A stretch of DNA of 64,000 nt from Desertibacillus haloalkaliphilus. Lineage in GTDB: Bacteria > Bacillota > Bacilli > Bacillales > KJ1-10-99. Below, piece by piece: positions 47,980-56,956 of the stretch. How positions within the stretch are numbered: the first letter of the stretch is position 1; each line of letters starts with the position of its first letter. A program made the translations under genes and the position numbers. The stretch spans positions 1-64,000 of the forward strand of contig NZ_JAHPIV010000008.1 of NCBI RefSeq assembly GCF_019039105.1, in the 5' to 3' direction. Below the pieces are notes generated by a model, which saw only the letters and a list, made by a program, of their open reading frames with translations, did no database searches and was not told the DNA's origin.

Positions 47980-48964
47980 ATTCTTCACCCTCCTCAACAA
48001 CTTCTGTCACTTGTACAGCAAGTTGGTTTTTATGTTTACCAGGCTGTGCCAAGTATTTGCGGTCACCACCAACTCGTACGACTAGTTCTTTATCAATCTC
48101 TTGATCTAATTCTATGACATCACCAATGCCAAGTTGTAAAAAATCCTCAATCGAAATCTCTGATCTCCCTAACTCAGCCTGAATGAGCAGAGGTGCTGAC
48201 CGAACTGTTTGCTCAAGGACTTGCACTTCTCCCTCGTCTCGTTGCCTTTTCTTCGTTTGCATCCAATAATGGACTGATAACTTCGGTAGAATTTCTTCTA
48301 ACACCACATGAGGCAAGCAAATATTTATCATGCCCGTTGTTTCGGCAATCGTTGTCGACAGCGAAATAACAACAACGGTCTCATTCGGTGAAACCATTTG
48401 TAGAAATTGAGGGTTCACCTCTATATCTTCTGGAATAGGGTCAATATCAACCACCGAACTCCAAGCCTCTTGAAAGCTACTTAACATCCGCTGAAACAGT
48501 TGTGACATGATTTTCGTCTCAATTTCAGTTAGGTTATCGACCTTATTTACACTTACGCCCTTCCCACCTAGCAATCGATCTAACATCGCATAAGCAATGT
48601 TTGGATTCACTTCAATTAGTAACCGACCATCAAGAGGGTATGCTTCAAACACATTTAAAATTGTCATCTTAGGGATCGAACGTATAAATTCATCATATGG
48701 TAACTGATCAACCGACGCGACCGATATTTGCACAAACGTGCGAAGTTGAGCTGAGAAGTACGTTGTCAAGATTCGAGCATAGTTCTCGTGAATCCGGGAT
48801 AAACTTCTTATTTGGTCCTTCGAAAACCGTAACGCTCGTTTAAAATCATAGACTTTTACTTTTTTCTCAGTTTCTTCTTTTTTTAATTCATCAGCATCCA
48901 TCTCTCCAGTGGAAATCGCTGATAACAGCGCATCTATTTCACCTTGTGATAAAATGTCAGCCAA
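47969..48964 (-). CDS. fliM: Flagellar motor switch protein FliM
   Basis: C-ring protein that binds CheY-P. 331 residues: N-terminal SQGEIDALLSAI CheY-binding helix, a CheC-like middle domain (about 45-230) and a SpoA/FliN-like C-terminal domain. Starts at TTG 48964 (MADILSQ) with AGAGAGGTG six bases upstream; the GTG at 48973 lies inside that site. Confidence 0.96.
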   Translation of the reverse strand: MADILSQGEIDALLSAISTGEMDADELKKEETEKKVKVYDFKRALRFSKDQIRSLSRIHENYARILTTYFSAQLRTFVQISVASVDQLPYDEFIRSIPKMTILNVFEAYPLDGRLLIEVNPNIAYAMLDRLLGGKGVSVNKVDNLTEIETKIMSQLFQRMLSSFQEAWSSVVDIDPIPEDIEVNPQFLQMVSPNETVVVISLSTTIAETTGMINICLPHVVLEEILPKLSVHYWMQTKKRQRDEGEVQVLEQTVRSAPLLIQAELGRSEISIEDFLQLGIGDVIELDQEIDKELVVRVGGDRKYLAQPGKHKNQLAVQVTEVVEEGEEFER

Positions 48965-49003
48965 GAGCCTCACCTCTCTTTGCTATCCGTTAAGTTCTAA
49001 TAA

Positions 49004-49432
49004 CTATTGAATCATTAAAGTTGTCGTATAAACGTGGACGACCGATCCTTCTTGCAAGAATTGATTGACCTTTAGTTGTACCTGATCTTCTAATGCCTCT
49101 ATTCCATCAGGGCCCGAAAGCTGTGATGCTTGCAGCCCAGCTAATTCACGAATGACGATATTACTCACTTGAAAATCTCGTTTTTCTAACTCTGACTTTG
49201 CTTTCTTGTTATCCACCTGTATACGAAATTGAATTCTTGCAAAATCATTAGACAATAAATTTGTCGTGATTTCTTCTGTATCCACAGAAAGTTCAATGAT
49301 ATCATCAATCGTCGGCTCAGATGGTGTATCTTCTTTTGAAAAATGGTTAATCAAAACCAACGTGACAACACCTACTAAAGTTAGTGCTAGTATAATAATC
49401 AACATAATGTTGACAAGTTTATTTTTAAACAA
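49004..49432 (-). CDS. fliL: Flagellar basal body-associated protein FliL
   Basis: Single-pass membrane protein that supports stator function. 142 residues: a membrane helix at about 9-29, a short extracellular linker and a SPFH-like globular domain ending in VHVYTTTLMIQ. TTG start immediately follows the swrD stop. Between swrD and fliM. Confidence 0.93.
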   Translation of the reverse strand: MFKNKLVNIMLIIILALTLVGVVTLVLINHFSKEDTPSEPTIDDIIELSVDTEEITTNLLSNDFARIQFRIQVDNKKAKSELEKRDFQVSNIVIRELAGLQASQLSGPDGIEALEDQVQLKVNQFLQEGSVVHVYTTTLMIQ

Positions 49433-49645
49433 TCACGAGCCCCCCGCATCCTTATCTATGGCAATCAATCCTATGCTTTTATACAAATTATTTATTTTCA
49501 GCATAACATCCTCTTCAGAATCTAGCACGACTATTTTATTTCCATTTGTTAATGTAATTGTCGTATCTGGAAAGGATTGAACCTGCTCAATTAATAAAGC
49601 ATTTAACAGGAATTTTTGCCCATTCAACCGTGTCAAAGTGATCAT
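49433..49645 (-). CDS. swrD: FlbD-family swarming protein SwrD
   Basis: FlbD-family protein of 70 residues; B. subtilis SwrD raises flagellar power. Family features: MITLTRLNGQKFLLNALLIEQV at the start and TNGNKIVVLDSEEDVM near 39. I use ATG 49645, which gives the family N-terminus, but there is no good ribosome site: upstream lies a 22-base hairpin. The ORF stays open to 49690 with another ATG, so an N-terminally extended form (85 residues) is possible. Confidence 0.88.
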   Translation of the reverse strand: MITLTRLNGQKFLLNALLIEQVQSFPDTTITLTNGNKIVVLDSEEDVMLKINNLYKSIGLIAIDKDAGGS

Positions 49646-49658
49646 AAGTAAAATGTAA

Positions 49659-49680
49659 GGGCTAGAAGCTCTCCTAGCCC
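49659..49680 (-). promoter_or_regulatory. Hairpin upstream of swrD
   Basis: GGGCTAG / CTAGCCC inverted repeat with an eight-base loop, 13 bases before the swrD ATG. It contains GGAG in the stem-loop. It could be a weak terminator after flgE, an RNA processing site, or a translation control for swrD. Confidence 0.5.
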
Positions 49681-49714
49681 TATCCTCCATTCTTAATAAG
49701 ATTCCTTAACTTCC

Positions 49715-50542
49715 TTATCGTTTTAAGTTCACTAACTCCTGAAGAATTTCATCTGACGTAGTAATGATTCTAGTATTTGCCTGAAAACCACGCTGTGCGA
49801 CGATCATTTCGGTAAACTCTTCTGATAGATCGACGTTAGACATCTCTAACGTTCCTGCAACTAGACCACCCGTACCATTTGTCCCTGGTACAACGGGATT
49901 CCCACCATCGTTCGGTTCCCCAGAGTTAGCAGTTTCCCGATAAAGGTTATCACCGATCTTTTCCAACCCATCGGGGTTTGCAAATTTAGCTAAACCAATT
50001 TGAACAGGATTATCTGCTAACTCACCATCTGCATCAATAATATTTACTGTTCCATCACTGCCGATACTAAAGCTTTGAGAATCATCTGGTATATTAATAG
50101 GTGCTCCGTCTGTATCTAACAAGTAAAGACCATCAGAATTCACAATATTTCCATTAGCATCAAGATAAAAGTTCCCCGCTCTCGTAAATGATTCTGCTCC
50201 TTCACCTTGACCATCTTGATCTCTTTCTGCTACAACAAAGAAACCATCACCGGAGATCCCTAAATCTAATTCTCTACCAGTATTCTGTAAGCTCCCTTGT
50301 GTATGTATCGTATCGATCGAAGACAATTGCGAACCTAAACCAACCTGTCTTGGATTGACTCCCCCACGATTGTCTCCGGGACCAGTTGCACCAGCCAATT
50401 GCTGGCTCACTAAATCACTAAATGTCGTACGACCTTTTTTATAACCAAAGGTATTGACATTTGCGATATTATTCCCAATCACATCCAACTTTGTTTGCGA
50501 GTTTTTCATACCAGAGATCCCTGAATACATTGATCTTAACAT
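49715..50542 (-). CDS. flgE: Flagellar hook protein FlgE (FlgG-like)
   Basis: Hook subunit exported through the rod. 275 residues with the N-terminal MLRSMYSGISGMKNSQTKLDV rod/hook signature followed by IGNNIANVNTFGYKK, a variable middle and C-terminal EMSNVDLSEEFTEMIVAQRGFQ. ATG 50542 follows AGAGGAGGAG. Short length is normal for Bacillus FlgE. It follows a TIGR02530-like gene. Confidence 0.94.
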   Translation of the reverse strand: MLRSMYSGISGMKNSQTKLDVIGNNIANVNTFGYKKGRTTFSDLVSQQLAGATGPGDNRGGVNPRQVGLGSQLSSIDTIHTQGSLQNTGRELDLGISGDGFFVVAERDQDGQGEGAESFTRAGNFYLDANGNIVNSDGLYLLDTDGAPINIPDDSQSFSIGSDGTVNIIDADGELADNPVQIGLAKFANPDGLEKIGDNLYRETANSGEPNDGGNPVVPGTNGTGGLVAGTLEMSNVDLSEEFTEMIVAQRGFQANTRIITTSDEILQELVNLKR

Positions 50543-50620
50543 TGAATACTCCTCCTCTTTCTTCAACTACATCCGTCGTTTAGTAGTTGCACCGGCTTCC
50601 TCCTAGAGGTCCAGCCGTTA

Positions 50621-51022
50621 TTAAATTAGTATTGCGCCATTTATATTTGTAAATAGTTGTGATTCTGCTTCATTACGATCCATCGCGGTGACTACCGTGT
50701 CGTTTTCAACACTGACCACTAATGCAGCATCCTTCATGACAATTAAAGAATCTGTTATCCCTTTATGTTTTGCCTCATTCAACTTTTCTTCAATTACATT
50801 CCATTGAGAAGACGAAATCGTTATGCCTCGAGATGCGATTCTCTGTTCTGCATGCTTACTAAGTTTTAGTACATGGTCAGCATTCATTTCTGTTTTTAAT
50901 AGTTGTTCAAAACGACCATCAGTTTTTACATGTTTATTTTGTTTTGTTTTTGATGGATGTGGTAATTGATGCAGTTGATGAGATTGAATTCGTGAATCGA
51001 TATCATCCACCTCCGTTATCAT
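50621..51022 (-). CDS. TIGR02530-like flagellar operon protein
   Basis: 133 residues, similar to the TIGR02530 family of flagellar-operon proteins of unknown function. N-terminal 40 residues are polar with many Q, H and K; the rest is LSKHAEQRIASRGITISSSQW near 54 and a short C-terminal beta region with ALVVSVENDTVVTAMD near 103. It lies between flgD and flgE, where the family is common, and may assist hook assembly; that is inferred from location only. Confidence 0.85.
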   Translation of the reverse strand: MITEVDDIDSRIQSHQLHQLPHPSKTKQNKHVKTDGRFEQLLKTEMNADHVLKLSKHAEQRIASRGITISSSQWNVIEEKLNEAKHKGITDSLIVMKDAALVVSVENDTVVTAMDRNEAESQLFTNINGAILI

Positions 51023-51060
51023 CCTATGTTACCTGTTCAGATGACTAATAACCGCTGACG

Positions 51061-51561
51061 CTACTCACCAGCTTCCTCACGATCATCACTAGGCTTTTCA
51101 ACTTTCTGTTCGGCGTGAGTCACCTTGACGAGTTGATCGCCATTAATCAAACGACCATTATCTAGTTCAATTCGAATTGTTCCATCTGATTCTCGCTTCA
51201 CTGACTTGACAGTGTTGTCAGCATATTCTGTTCGTGTTCGATGTTCATCAAGCTCCACTTCACGTTTCCATTGAACTTCTTTTCCAATTAACTCACTATG
51301 CTGTACGAGTGATTGACTAGACTGCACGTTGACAAATTTCTGAATGGCTTCATTCATATTGGTCATTTGTTCTAACGAAGAAAACTGAGCCATTTGAGCG
51401 ATGAACTCACGATCATCCATTGGATTGGATGGGTCTTGATTTTGCAGTTGAGTAATAAGAATCTTTAAAAAATCGTCTTTACCGAGGATGTTTTGTCCTG
51501 TTTGTGGCTGTTGGTTTTGTTTACTTGATAGCATTAAATTATGATTGATCGTATTTGTCAT
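51061..51561 (-). CDS. flgD: Flagellar hook-capping protein FlgD
   Basis: Scaffold cap for hook polymerisation. 166 residues. [41 protein letters not shown] is the family core (about 26-66; shortened here by quoting only part: [14 protein letters not shown]). The C-terminal domain is brief, typical of Bacillus FlgD. Two adjacent ATG codons at 51564 and 51561 follow AGGTGGGC; I use the second for spacing. Confidence 0.93.
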   Translation of the reverse strand: MTNTINHNLMLSSKQNQQPQTGQNILGKDDFLKILITQLQNQDPSNPMDDREFIAQMAQFSSLEQMTNMNEAIQKFVNVQSSQSLVQHSELIGKEVQWKREVELDEHRTRTEYADNTVKSVKRESDGTIRIELDNGRLINGDQLVKVTHAEQKVEKPSDDREEAGE

Positions 51562-51570
51562 CATGCCCAC

Positions 51571-52785
51571 CTAAACTTTCTCATTAAAGGTTAGTTCATC
51601 AAGAAACTCAGAAAATGAGGATGCTACTCCTTCTTCTTCCTGATTTTCTTCTTTTTCATGTTCGCGATGATCATGTTTATCTTGCTCATCCTTTTGCGAT
51701 TGCCCTAGTGTCTGGTGTTGCTGTTGTGTTACTTCGACTCGTTCAACCGATATTTGTTGTTGAGCAAAAGCATTGCGCAAGTGTTGTAACTGTGATTCAA
51801 CAAGCTCTCGAGCAGCCGTTGAACTTGTCATGATTTGCGCCACAATAGTCCCATTGGTTTGTGTAAGTCGAATATCGAGCCTTCCTAAATGCTCAGGATA
51901 AAGCTTTACAGATAGCTGTTGGTCACCATTTTTGAAGTTAGTAAAAAAACTTTTCCCTATCATCTCTTGAAACTGACGAACAAACTGTTGTTGCTGTGCT
52001 TCTTTAGGCTGGGCTTCCCCCACATGAATCGTAAATTGCTGTGTCCGATTCATTTGTTGACCTAAATCTGATAAAGTGAGTTGTAAATGTTGAGATGTCC
52101 CTTCAGTACCAAGTTGAATAGGTGCATTCATCGAGTTTGAACTTGGATTGAATAAGAGCCCCGAACTTTTCATAGCAGATTGAATCGGGTTCGACTGCTC
52201 CAATAACGACGTCAGATGTTTGATCATGTCACTCATTGATTTTATTTCTTGACTCATATTTATCGAACTCGGAATAAAGGTATCAATTTTTTTTGAAAAT
52301 AGGTCAATCATATGTTGATAAGAGCCATTCTGTTTATCTATTTTGCCCGTCTGCTCTAAATGAGAAAACGAAGCGATGATAGCAATTAAAGAACTGAGTT
52401 CATCACTATCTAATAATGTCTCGATTGGCATTTCTTGGTGAAAAAATGAAACAACATCTGCTGAAAGTTCTTCGGGAAGTGAATCCAGCATAGATTTGAT
52501 ATCTGGTTGTTCTACCATTTCCTCATTTAAAAATCCATCCCTTGTAGCAACTCCTGTAACTAGTACAGATAGTAATTGGGAGAGCTTCTCATCTAGTTCA
52601 CCTTCTACCAGTTCGACGTCAGCCTGTCTTGGTTTTTGCTCAACCTCTGTTTGGTTTGGTGTCTTACTTGTCATTGCCTGACTTAAAAGTCCAGTAAAGC
52701 CTTGTGAGGTACTTGAGGGCCGGCTTTCATTTTTTGTGATATTACCCGAAGGATTTGTTGATGCTTGTACCATTACCATATTCAT
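51571..52785 (-). CDS. fliK: Flagellar hook-length control protein FliK
   Basis: Secreted ruler protein that ends hook growth and triggers the FlhB switch. 404 residues: low-complexity N-terminal region rich in S, T, Q and E, and a C-terminal Flg_hook domain (about 285-375) with KLYPEHLGRLDIRLTQTNGTI near 295. The tail is E-, H- and Q-rich. AAAGGGGGGG ribosome site. The sequence varies strongly among species, but domain and place settle the call. Confidence 0.93.
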   Translation of the reverse strand: MNMVMVQASTNPSGNITKNESRPSSTSQGFTGLLSQAMTSKTPNQTEVEQKPRQADVELVEGELDEKLSQLLSVLVTGVATRDGFLNEEMVEQPDIKSMLDSLPEELSADVVSFFHQEMPIETLLDSDELSSLIAIIASFSHLEQTGKIDKQNGSYQHMIDLFSKKIDTFIPSSINMSQEIKSMSDMIKHLTSLLEQSNPIQSAMKSSGLLFNPSSNSMNAPIQLGTEGTSQHLQLTLSDLGQQMNRTQQFTIHVGEAQPKEAQQQQFVRQFQEMIGKSFFTNFKNGDQQLSVKLYPEHLGRLDIRLTQTNGTIVAQIMTSSTAARELVESQLQHLRNAFAQQQISVERVEVTQQQHQTLGQSQKDEQDKHDHREHEKEENQEEEGVASSFSEFLDELTFNEKV

Positions 52786-52813
52786 TAACTTCCCCCCCTT
52801 TCATATATTGGTA

Positions 52814-53377
52814 TTAATTTGCAAGTAACCTCATAATTTCGGCAGCACGTTCTGCGCCCATGTTTGACAATATCTTCGCTCTTGTCTCTGTATTTAATTC
52901 GCTAATTTGAAATAGAACTTCTTCATTAGATAGTTCTGATAGAATTCTGGCTGCGTTTTTCGCAGACATTGATTCATACGTACTAGCAAGGTCTGCCATT
53001 TCTTGGTGATGATCAGCGGTTTGTTGTTGTTCCTGTGCAAACGCCAGTTCTAGTTCAACGATTTCATCTTGAAGGGAGGCAATTTCTTCATCTTTTTGAT
53101 CAAGTTGTCGCTCTAGACGCTCTAATTCTGCCTGCTTGTTCTCAAGGCTAGTGATGAGACCGTCAACATCAACCTTTTCCTCTTCATCGTCTTCTTCATC
53201 AGATAGGTAGGATGAGAGGACAGGTACATTTGACCCTAGTTCCTTCGCTTCATCAATAACATTGAACCCTAAGAACGATAAGATCACTCCAAGAAGTAGG
53301 ACCGCAAAAATAGTTGGGATAAAAATAATCAGAAAAAACCATTGAAATTTACTATATTCTTTTTCCTTAGTTGCCAT
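52814..53377 (-). CDS. ylxF: YlxF, MotE-like flagellar-locus membrane protein
   Basis: 187 residues: one membrane helix (about 12-36), acidic segment (DEEDDEEEK near 62), a coiled coil of about 75-125 (LENKQAELERLERQLDQKDEE-type), and a C-terminal MgtE-N-like domain MSAKNAARILSELSNEEVLFQI near 140. Homologues lie between fliJ and fliK; the function is not known, though similar proteins (MotE) help stators or MotB in some bacteria. ATG 53377 follows TTAGGTG. Confidence 0.88.
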   Translation of the reverse strand: MATKEKEYSKFQWFFLIIFIPTIFAVLLLGVILSFLGFNVIDEAKELGSNVPVLSSYLSDEEDDEEEKVDVDGLITSLENKQAELERLERQLDQKDEEIASLQDEIVELELAFAQEQQQTADHHQEMADLASTYESMSAKNAARILSELSNEEVLFQISELNTETRAKILSNMGAERAAEIMRLLAN

Positions 53378-53391
53378 AAGTTCACCTAATT

Positions 53392-53829
53392 TCAACGAGA
53401 GGCAAATTGTTGAATCGAAATTTCATCTAAAAATTGACTTTCTAGACGCTTCATTTCATCGTTATATTGCTCTTCTTTCAGTTCTTTCACTTTTTCATAT
53501 TTCTTAACTTCCATTGAGACATTGACAAGAGCTTCTTGCTTGCTGTGCATCTTGTCCCTTGCATAATTCGTCGACTGTTCCTGTCGGGAAATTTCTGTTT
53601 GTAACCTCATCAGTGTCACTTCATTTCTTTGTAATTCATGGATCGATATACCTTTTATGATCCGATCTTGTAAGCTTTTTTCGATATCCTCTTTTTGTTT
53701 TAACAAATGATAGAGCTGGGTAGCAGATTCTTCAAATGTCTCCATCGCTTGTGCATATTCCTGCTCTCTTGTGAGCTTGTCTTTTTCTTTTAGCTCTAAC
53801 ACCTTTTGTAACGTAAATTGAAACGCCAT
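53392..53829 (-). CDS. fliJ: Flagellar export chaperone FliJ
   Basis: Coiled-coil chaperone that promotes export ATPase FliI activity. 145 residues, almost all alpha-helical with heptads, beginning MAFQFTLQKVLELKEKDK as in family members. ATG 53829 follows GGAGGGGG; the ORF to 53853 overlaps fliI and lacks a site. Between fliI and ylxF. Confidence 0.93.
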   Translation of the reverse strand: MAFQFTLQKVLELKEKDKLTREQEYAQAMETFEESATQLYHLLKQKEDIEKSLQDRIIKGISIHELQRNEVTLMRLQTEISRQEQSTNYARDKMHSKQEALVNVSMEVKKYEKVKELKEEQYNDEMKRLESQFLDEISIQQFASR

Positions 53830-53830
53830 C

Positions 53831-55144
53831 TTAGCCCCCTCCAAACTGATCAATTAATGATTTCACAGCATCTTCAAGATGTACATTTTCATCTGTTTGT
53901 TGTTTTAGAAATGCTACTATTTTCGGATAAGCCTGGATCGCTCGATCTACCTCTCGTGATGAGCCTCGTTTATAAGCTCCAATATTGATGAGGTCTTCAG
54001 ATTCATAGTAGGCGGCTAATAACTTACGTAGGGTATCTGCTGCTTGACGATGCTCAGGAGAGACAATATCATTCATCACACGACTAATACTTTTTAATAC
54101 GTTAATCGCTGGAAACTGACCTTTATTTGCAAGTTTTCGATCAAGAACAAAGTGACCATCCAATATTCCTCGTACAGAATCTGAAATCGGCTCATTTAAA
54201 TCATCACCATCGACTAAAACGGTATAAAATGCAGTAATACTTCCAGACTGATTCGTACCTGATCGTTCTAACAATTTAGGTAATAAAGCAAACACAGAAG
54301 GTGTATACCCTTTTGTGGTCGGTGGCTCACCGACAGCCAAACCAATTTCACGCTGGGCCATCGCGAAGCGTGTAACAGAATCCATCATTAAATTCACGTG
54401 CAGCCCTTGATTTCGAAAGTATTCAGCTACAGCCGTAGCAGTCATCGCTCCTTTAATTCTCATTAAAGCTGGTTGGTCTGAAGTCGCGACTACGAGTATG
54501 GTTTTCTTTAACCCCTCTGGTCCGAGGTCTCTCTCGATAAAGTCCTTTACTTCACGCCCACGTTCGCCGATCAGCGCAATGACATTCAAGTCAGCTGAAG
54601 AGTTTTTAACAATCATTGCCAGCAACGTGCTTTTTCCGACCCCAGTTCCAGCAAAAATTCCGACCCTTTGCCCCTTACCAACAGTTAATAAGCTATCAAT
54701 CGAACGGACACCAATACTCATCGCTTCTTCAATCCGAGGCCTTTCAAGCGGATTAGGTGGGTTATTATCTGTTGGAAATGACGATAACCCTTTCGGGAGG
54801 TCACTCCCATCTAATGGGATTCCACAACCATCAATCACCTTACCTACTAACCCCGAACCGACTTTAACTTCTAGTGGATGCCCGGTAGCCTCTACTAAAC
54901 TACCTGGTGCAATATCTGTTGTCCCATGAAGAGGCATTAATAAGACATTTTCATCCCGAAACCCAACAACTTCTGCCTTCACCTTGTTTTTTTCTCGTTT
55001 GCCAATAATAATATGACAAAGGTCACCCACAGACGCTTGCGGTCCTTTTGATTCAATCGTAAGTCCGACGACCCTGGTGACTTTACCATACATTTTATAA
55101 GGGTTCAGCTTTGGCACTTCATCTATTAAACTACGTGCGTCCAT
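53831..55144 (-). CDS. fliI: Flagellum-specific ATPase FliI
   Basis: Export ATPase, homologous to F1 beta. 437 residues with Walker A GTGVGKS at 166-172, ALIGERGREVKDFIE near 192 and the Walker B region LMMDSVTRFAMAQREIG near 253. Its ATG overlaps the fliH stop by 14 bases. The N-terminal beta-barrel and C-terminal helical domains are present, so it is full length. Confidence 0.97.
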   Translation of the reverse strand: MDARSLIDEVPKLNPYKMYGKVTRVVGLTIESKGPQASVGDLCHIIIGKREKNKVKAEVVGFRDENVLLMPLHGTTDIAPGSLVEATGHPLEVKVGSGLVGKVIDGCGIPLDGSDLPKGLSSFPTDNNPPNPLERPRIEEAMSIGVRSIDSLLTVGKGQRVGIFAGTGVGKSTLLAMIVKNSSADLNVIALIGERGREVKDFIERDLGPEGLKKTILVVATSDQPALMRIKGAMTATAVAEYFRNQGLHVNLMMDSVTRFAMAQREIGLAVGEPPTTKGYTPSVFALLPKLLERSGTNQSGSITAFYTVLVDGDDLNEPISDSVRGILDGHFVLDRKLANKGQFPAINVLKSISRVMNDIVSPEHRQAADTLRKLLAAYYESEDLINIGAYKRGSSREVDRAIQAYPKIVAFLKQQTDENVHLEDAVKSLIDQFGGG

Positions 55145-55934
55145 CTGAATCCTCCTTAAGTTTTTCTAAAAGCCTAGTTTTTATCTCTGTTAATTGGCTA
55201 TCAACGCTAGCATCAATCCGCCCAAAGGTTGATTCGACCACACACCCATGATCCGCTAGCTGTGCATCAGGGTAGATAAATAGTTCATCATTATAACTTA
55301 ACAATGTCATTAATTCATCCTTTTGCTGCAAGGTACGCTCATACCAGCTTGGGTGAACATAAATTTTCACTTCTCGATGTTCTCTCACTTCATGAATGAC
55401 CTGTTTGACAACAGACTCCCACTTTTGTTGGTCTTCAAGTAATGCCTCGCCAATAATCTTCTCTGCGACCGCAATGGCAAGTTCGACAATCACGGGCTCA
55501 GATTGTTCAATCCGTTCACTATAATCTTTTTTTGAAGCCTCTATGACTTGCTTAGCCTCTTGAATGAGATTTGAATATTCACTCTTCCCCGCTTGATTAC
55601 CTTCTTCAAAACCGTCATGATAACCAGCCTCTCTTGCTTCATTCATCGCTTGTTCAACGTCTTGTTGCGCTTGTTCTTGCTGTTGCTCGAGCTCTTTATA
55701 TAACTGCTCAACGTTTTGGTTTGCAGAAGCGATGATTTGTTCGGCTTTTTGATTGGCTTGTGCAAGCAGCTCCTCTGCTTCACGTGCTTTGTCAGCCACT
55801 GAAACAGCAGACTCATCGGCTTCCTCTATATGATCATTGACTATTTCTGTTTGCATAGAAAGGTTTCGTAACTGAATCGTTCTAGCCATCGGTTGTTCTG
55901 TGTTGGCATTTGATGATTTGATGATTTTAGACAA
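55131..55934 (-). CDS. fliH: Flagellar assembly protein FliH
   Basis: Negative regulator and docking partner of FliI. 267 residues from the TTG at 55934 (MSKIIKSSN): a long coiled coil at about 55-130 rich in E, Q and A, then the VATP-synt-E-like C-terminal domain (LAIAVAEKIIGEALLED near 160, KIYVHPSWY near 205). GGAGGAG lies nine bases before the TTG; alternative ATG at 55943. It overlaps the fliG stop by eight bases. Confidence 0.93.
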   Translation of the reverse strand: MSKIIKSSNANTEQPMARTIQLRNLSMQTEIVNDHIEEADESAVSVADKAREAEELLAQANQKAEQIIASANQNVEQLYKELEQQQEQAQQDVEQAMNEAREAGYHDGFEEGNQAGKSEYSNLIQEAKQVIEASKKDYSERIEQSEPVIVELAIAVAEKIIGEALLEDQQKWESVVKQVIHEVREHREVKIYVHPSWYERTLQQKDELMTLLSYNDELFIYPDAQLADHGCVVESTFGRIDASVDSQLTEIKTRLLEKLKEDSDGRT

Positions 55935-56940
55935 TAATATCATCTCCTCCACCACGAGCGATGACAATCTCACCCGCCTCTTCTAAACGTCGCACAATCG
56001 CGACAATACGAGTTTGGGCTTCCTCAACATCACGAAGGCGTACAGGCCCCATAAATTCCATTTCTTCTTTAAAGGTTTCTGCCATACGCTGTGACATGTT
56101 ACTAAAAATAATTTCCTTAACATCTTCGCTCGCAACTTTAAGTGATAACTGCAAGTCCTCATTTTCAACATCGCGAATCACACGTTGGATTGAACGATTA
56201 TCCAACGTAACAATGTCTTCAAATACGAACATACGCTTCTTGATTTCTTCAGCTAATTCTGGGTCTTGGATCTCCAGTGCATCTAAAATGGTTCGTTCTG
56301 TGCTACGATCAACACTATTTAGAACTTCAACAACAGCTTCAATACCACCCGCATCTGTATAATCTTGTGTAACCGTCGCAGAAAGTTTCTGCTCAAGAAT
56401 ACTCTCTACCTCGTTAACAATTTCTGGGGATGTACTATCCATCGTTGCGATTCGTTTGGCAACATCTGCCTGAACTTCTTGTGGCAATTCAGAAAGAATT
56501 TGGCCTGCTTGAACTGATTCTAAATACGATAATATTAAGGCAATCGTCTGTGGATGTTCATTTTGAATGAAATTTAAAATTTGTGAGGGATCGGCTTTTC
56601 GAGCAAAATCAAAGGGCCTAACTTGCAAGGTTGATGTTAAGCGATTAATGATTTCCATCGCTTCTGACTCCCCTAATGCCTTCTCTAACACATTTTTTGC
56701 ATAGCCAATCCCACCTTGTGAGATGTAGTCTTGAGCAACGGCTAATTGATGAAATTGCTCAAGAACGGTTTCTTTTAAACTACTATCTACTTTTCGTACA
56801 TTAGCGATCTCAAGGGTTAACTTTTCGATCTCTTCCTCTGTTAAATGTTTATACACTTGCGCTGATACATCTGGACCTAATGAAATAAGGAGGATGGCAG
56901 CTTTTTGCTTTCCTGTTAACTCACCTTTTGGATTCACCAT
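55927..56940 (-). CDS. fliG: Flagellar motor switch protein FliG
   Basis: Rotor protein that interacts with MotA. 337 residues; KQKAAILLISLGPDVSAQVYKHL begins the N-terminal domain, LNFIQNEHPQTIALILSYL near 122 the middle domain with EHPQ motif, and FVFEDIVTLDNRSIQRVIRDVE near 237 the C-terminal charged torque helix. GGAGGGACG precedes the ATG. 16 bases after fliF. Confidence 0.97.
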   Translation of the reverse strand: MVNPKGELTGKQKAAILLISLGPDVSAQVYKHLTEEEIEKLTLEIANVRKVDSSLKETVLEQFHQLAVAQDYISQGGIGYAKNVLEKALGESEAMEIINRLTSTLQVRPFDFARKADPSQILNFIQNEHPQTIALILSYLESVQAGQILSELPQEVQADVAKRIATMDSTSPEIVNEVESILEQKLSATVTQDYTDAGGIEAVVEVLNSVDRSTERTILDALEIQDPELAEEIKKRMFVFEDIVTLDNRSIQRVIRDVENEDLQLSLKVASEDVKEIIFSNMSQRMAETFKEEMEFMGPVRLRDVEEAQTRIVAIVRRLEEAGEIVIARGGGDDIIV

Positions 56941-56956
56941 CTTACGTCCCTCCTAC

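Noticed and set aside
54498-54929. 143-residue plus-strand ORF antisense to fliI
   Set aside because: Shadow of the FliI ATPase domain.
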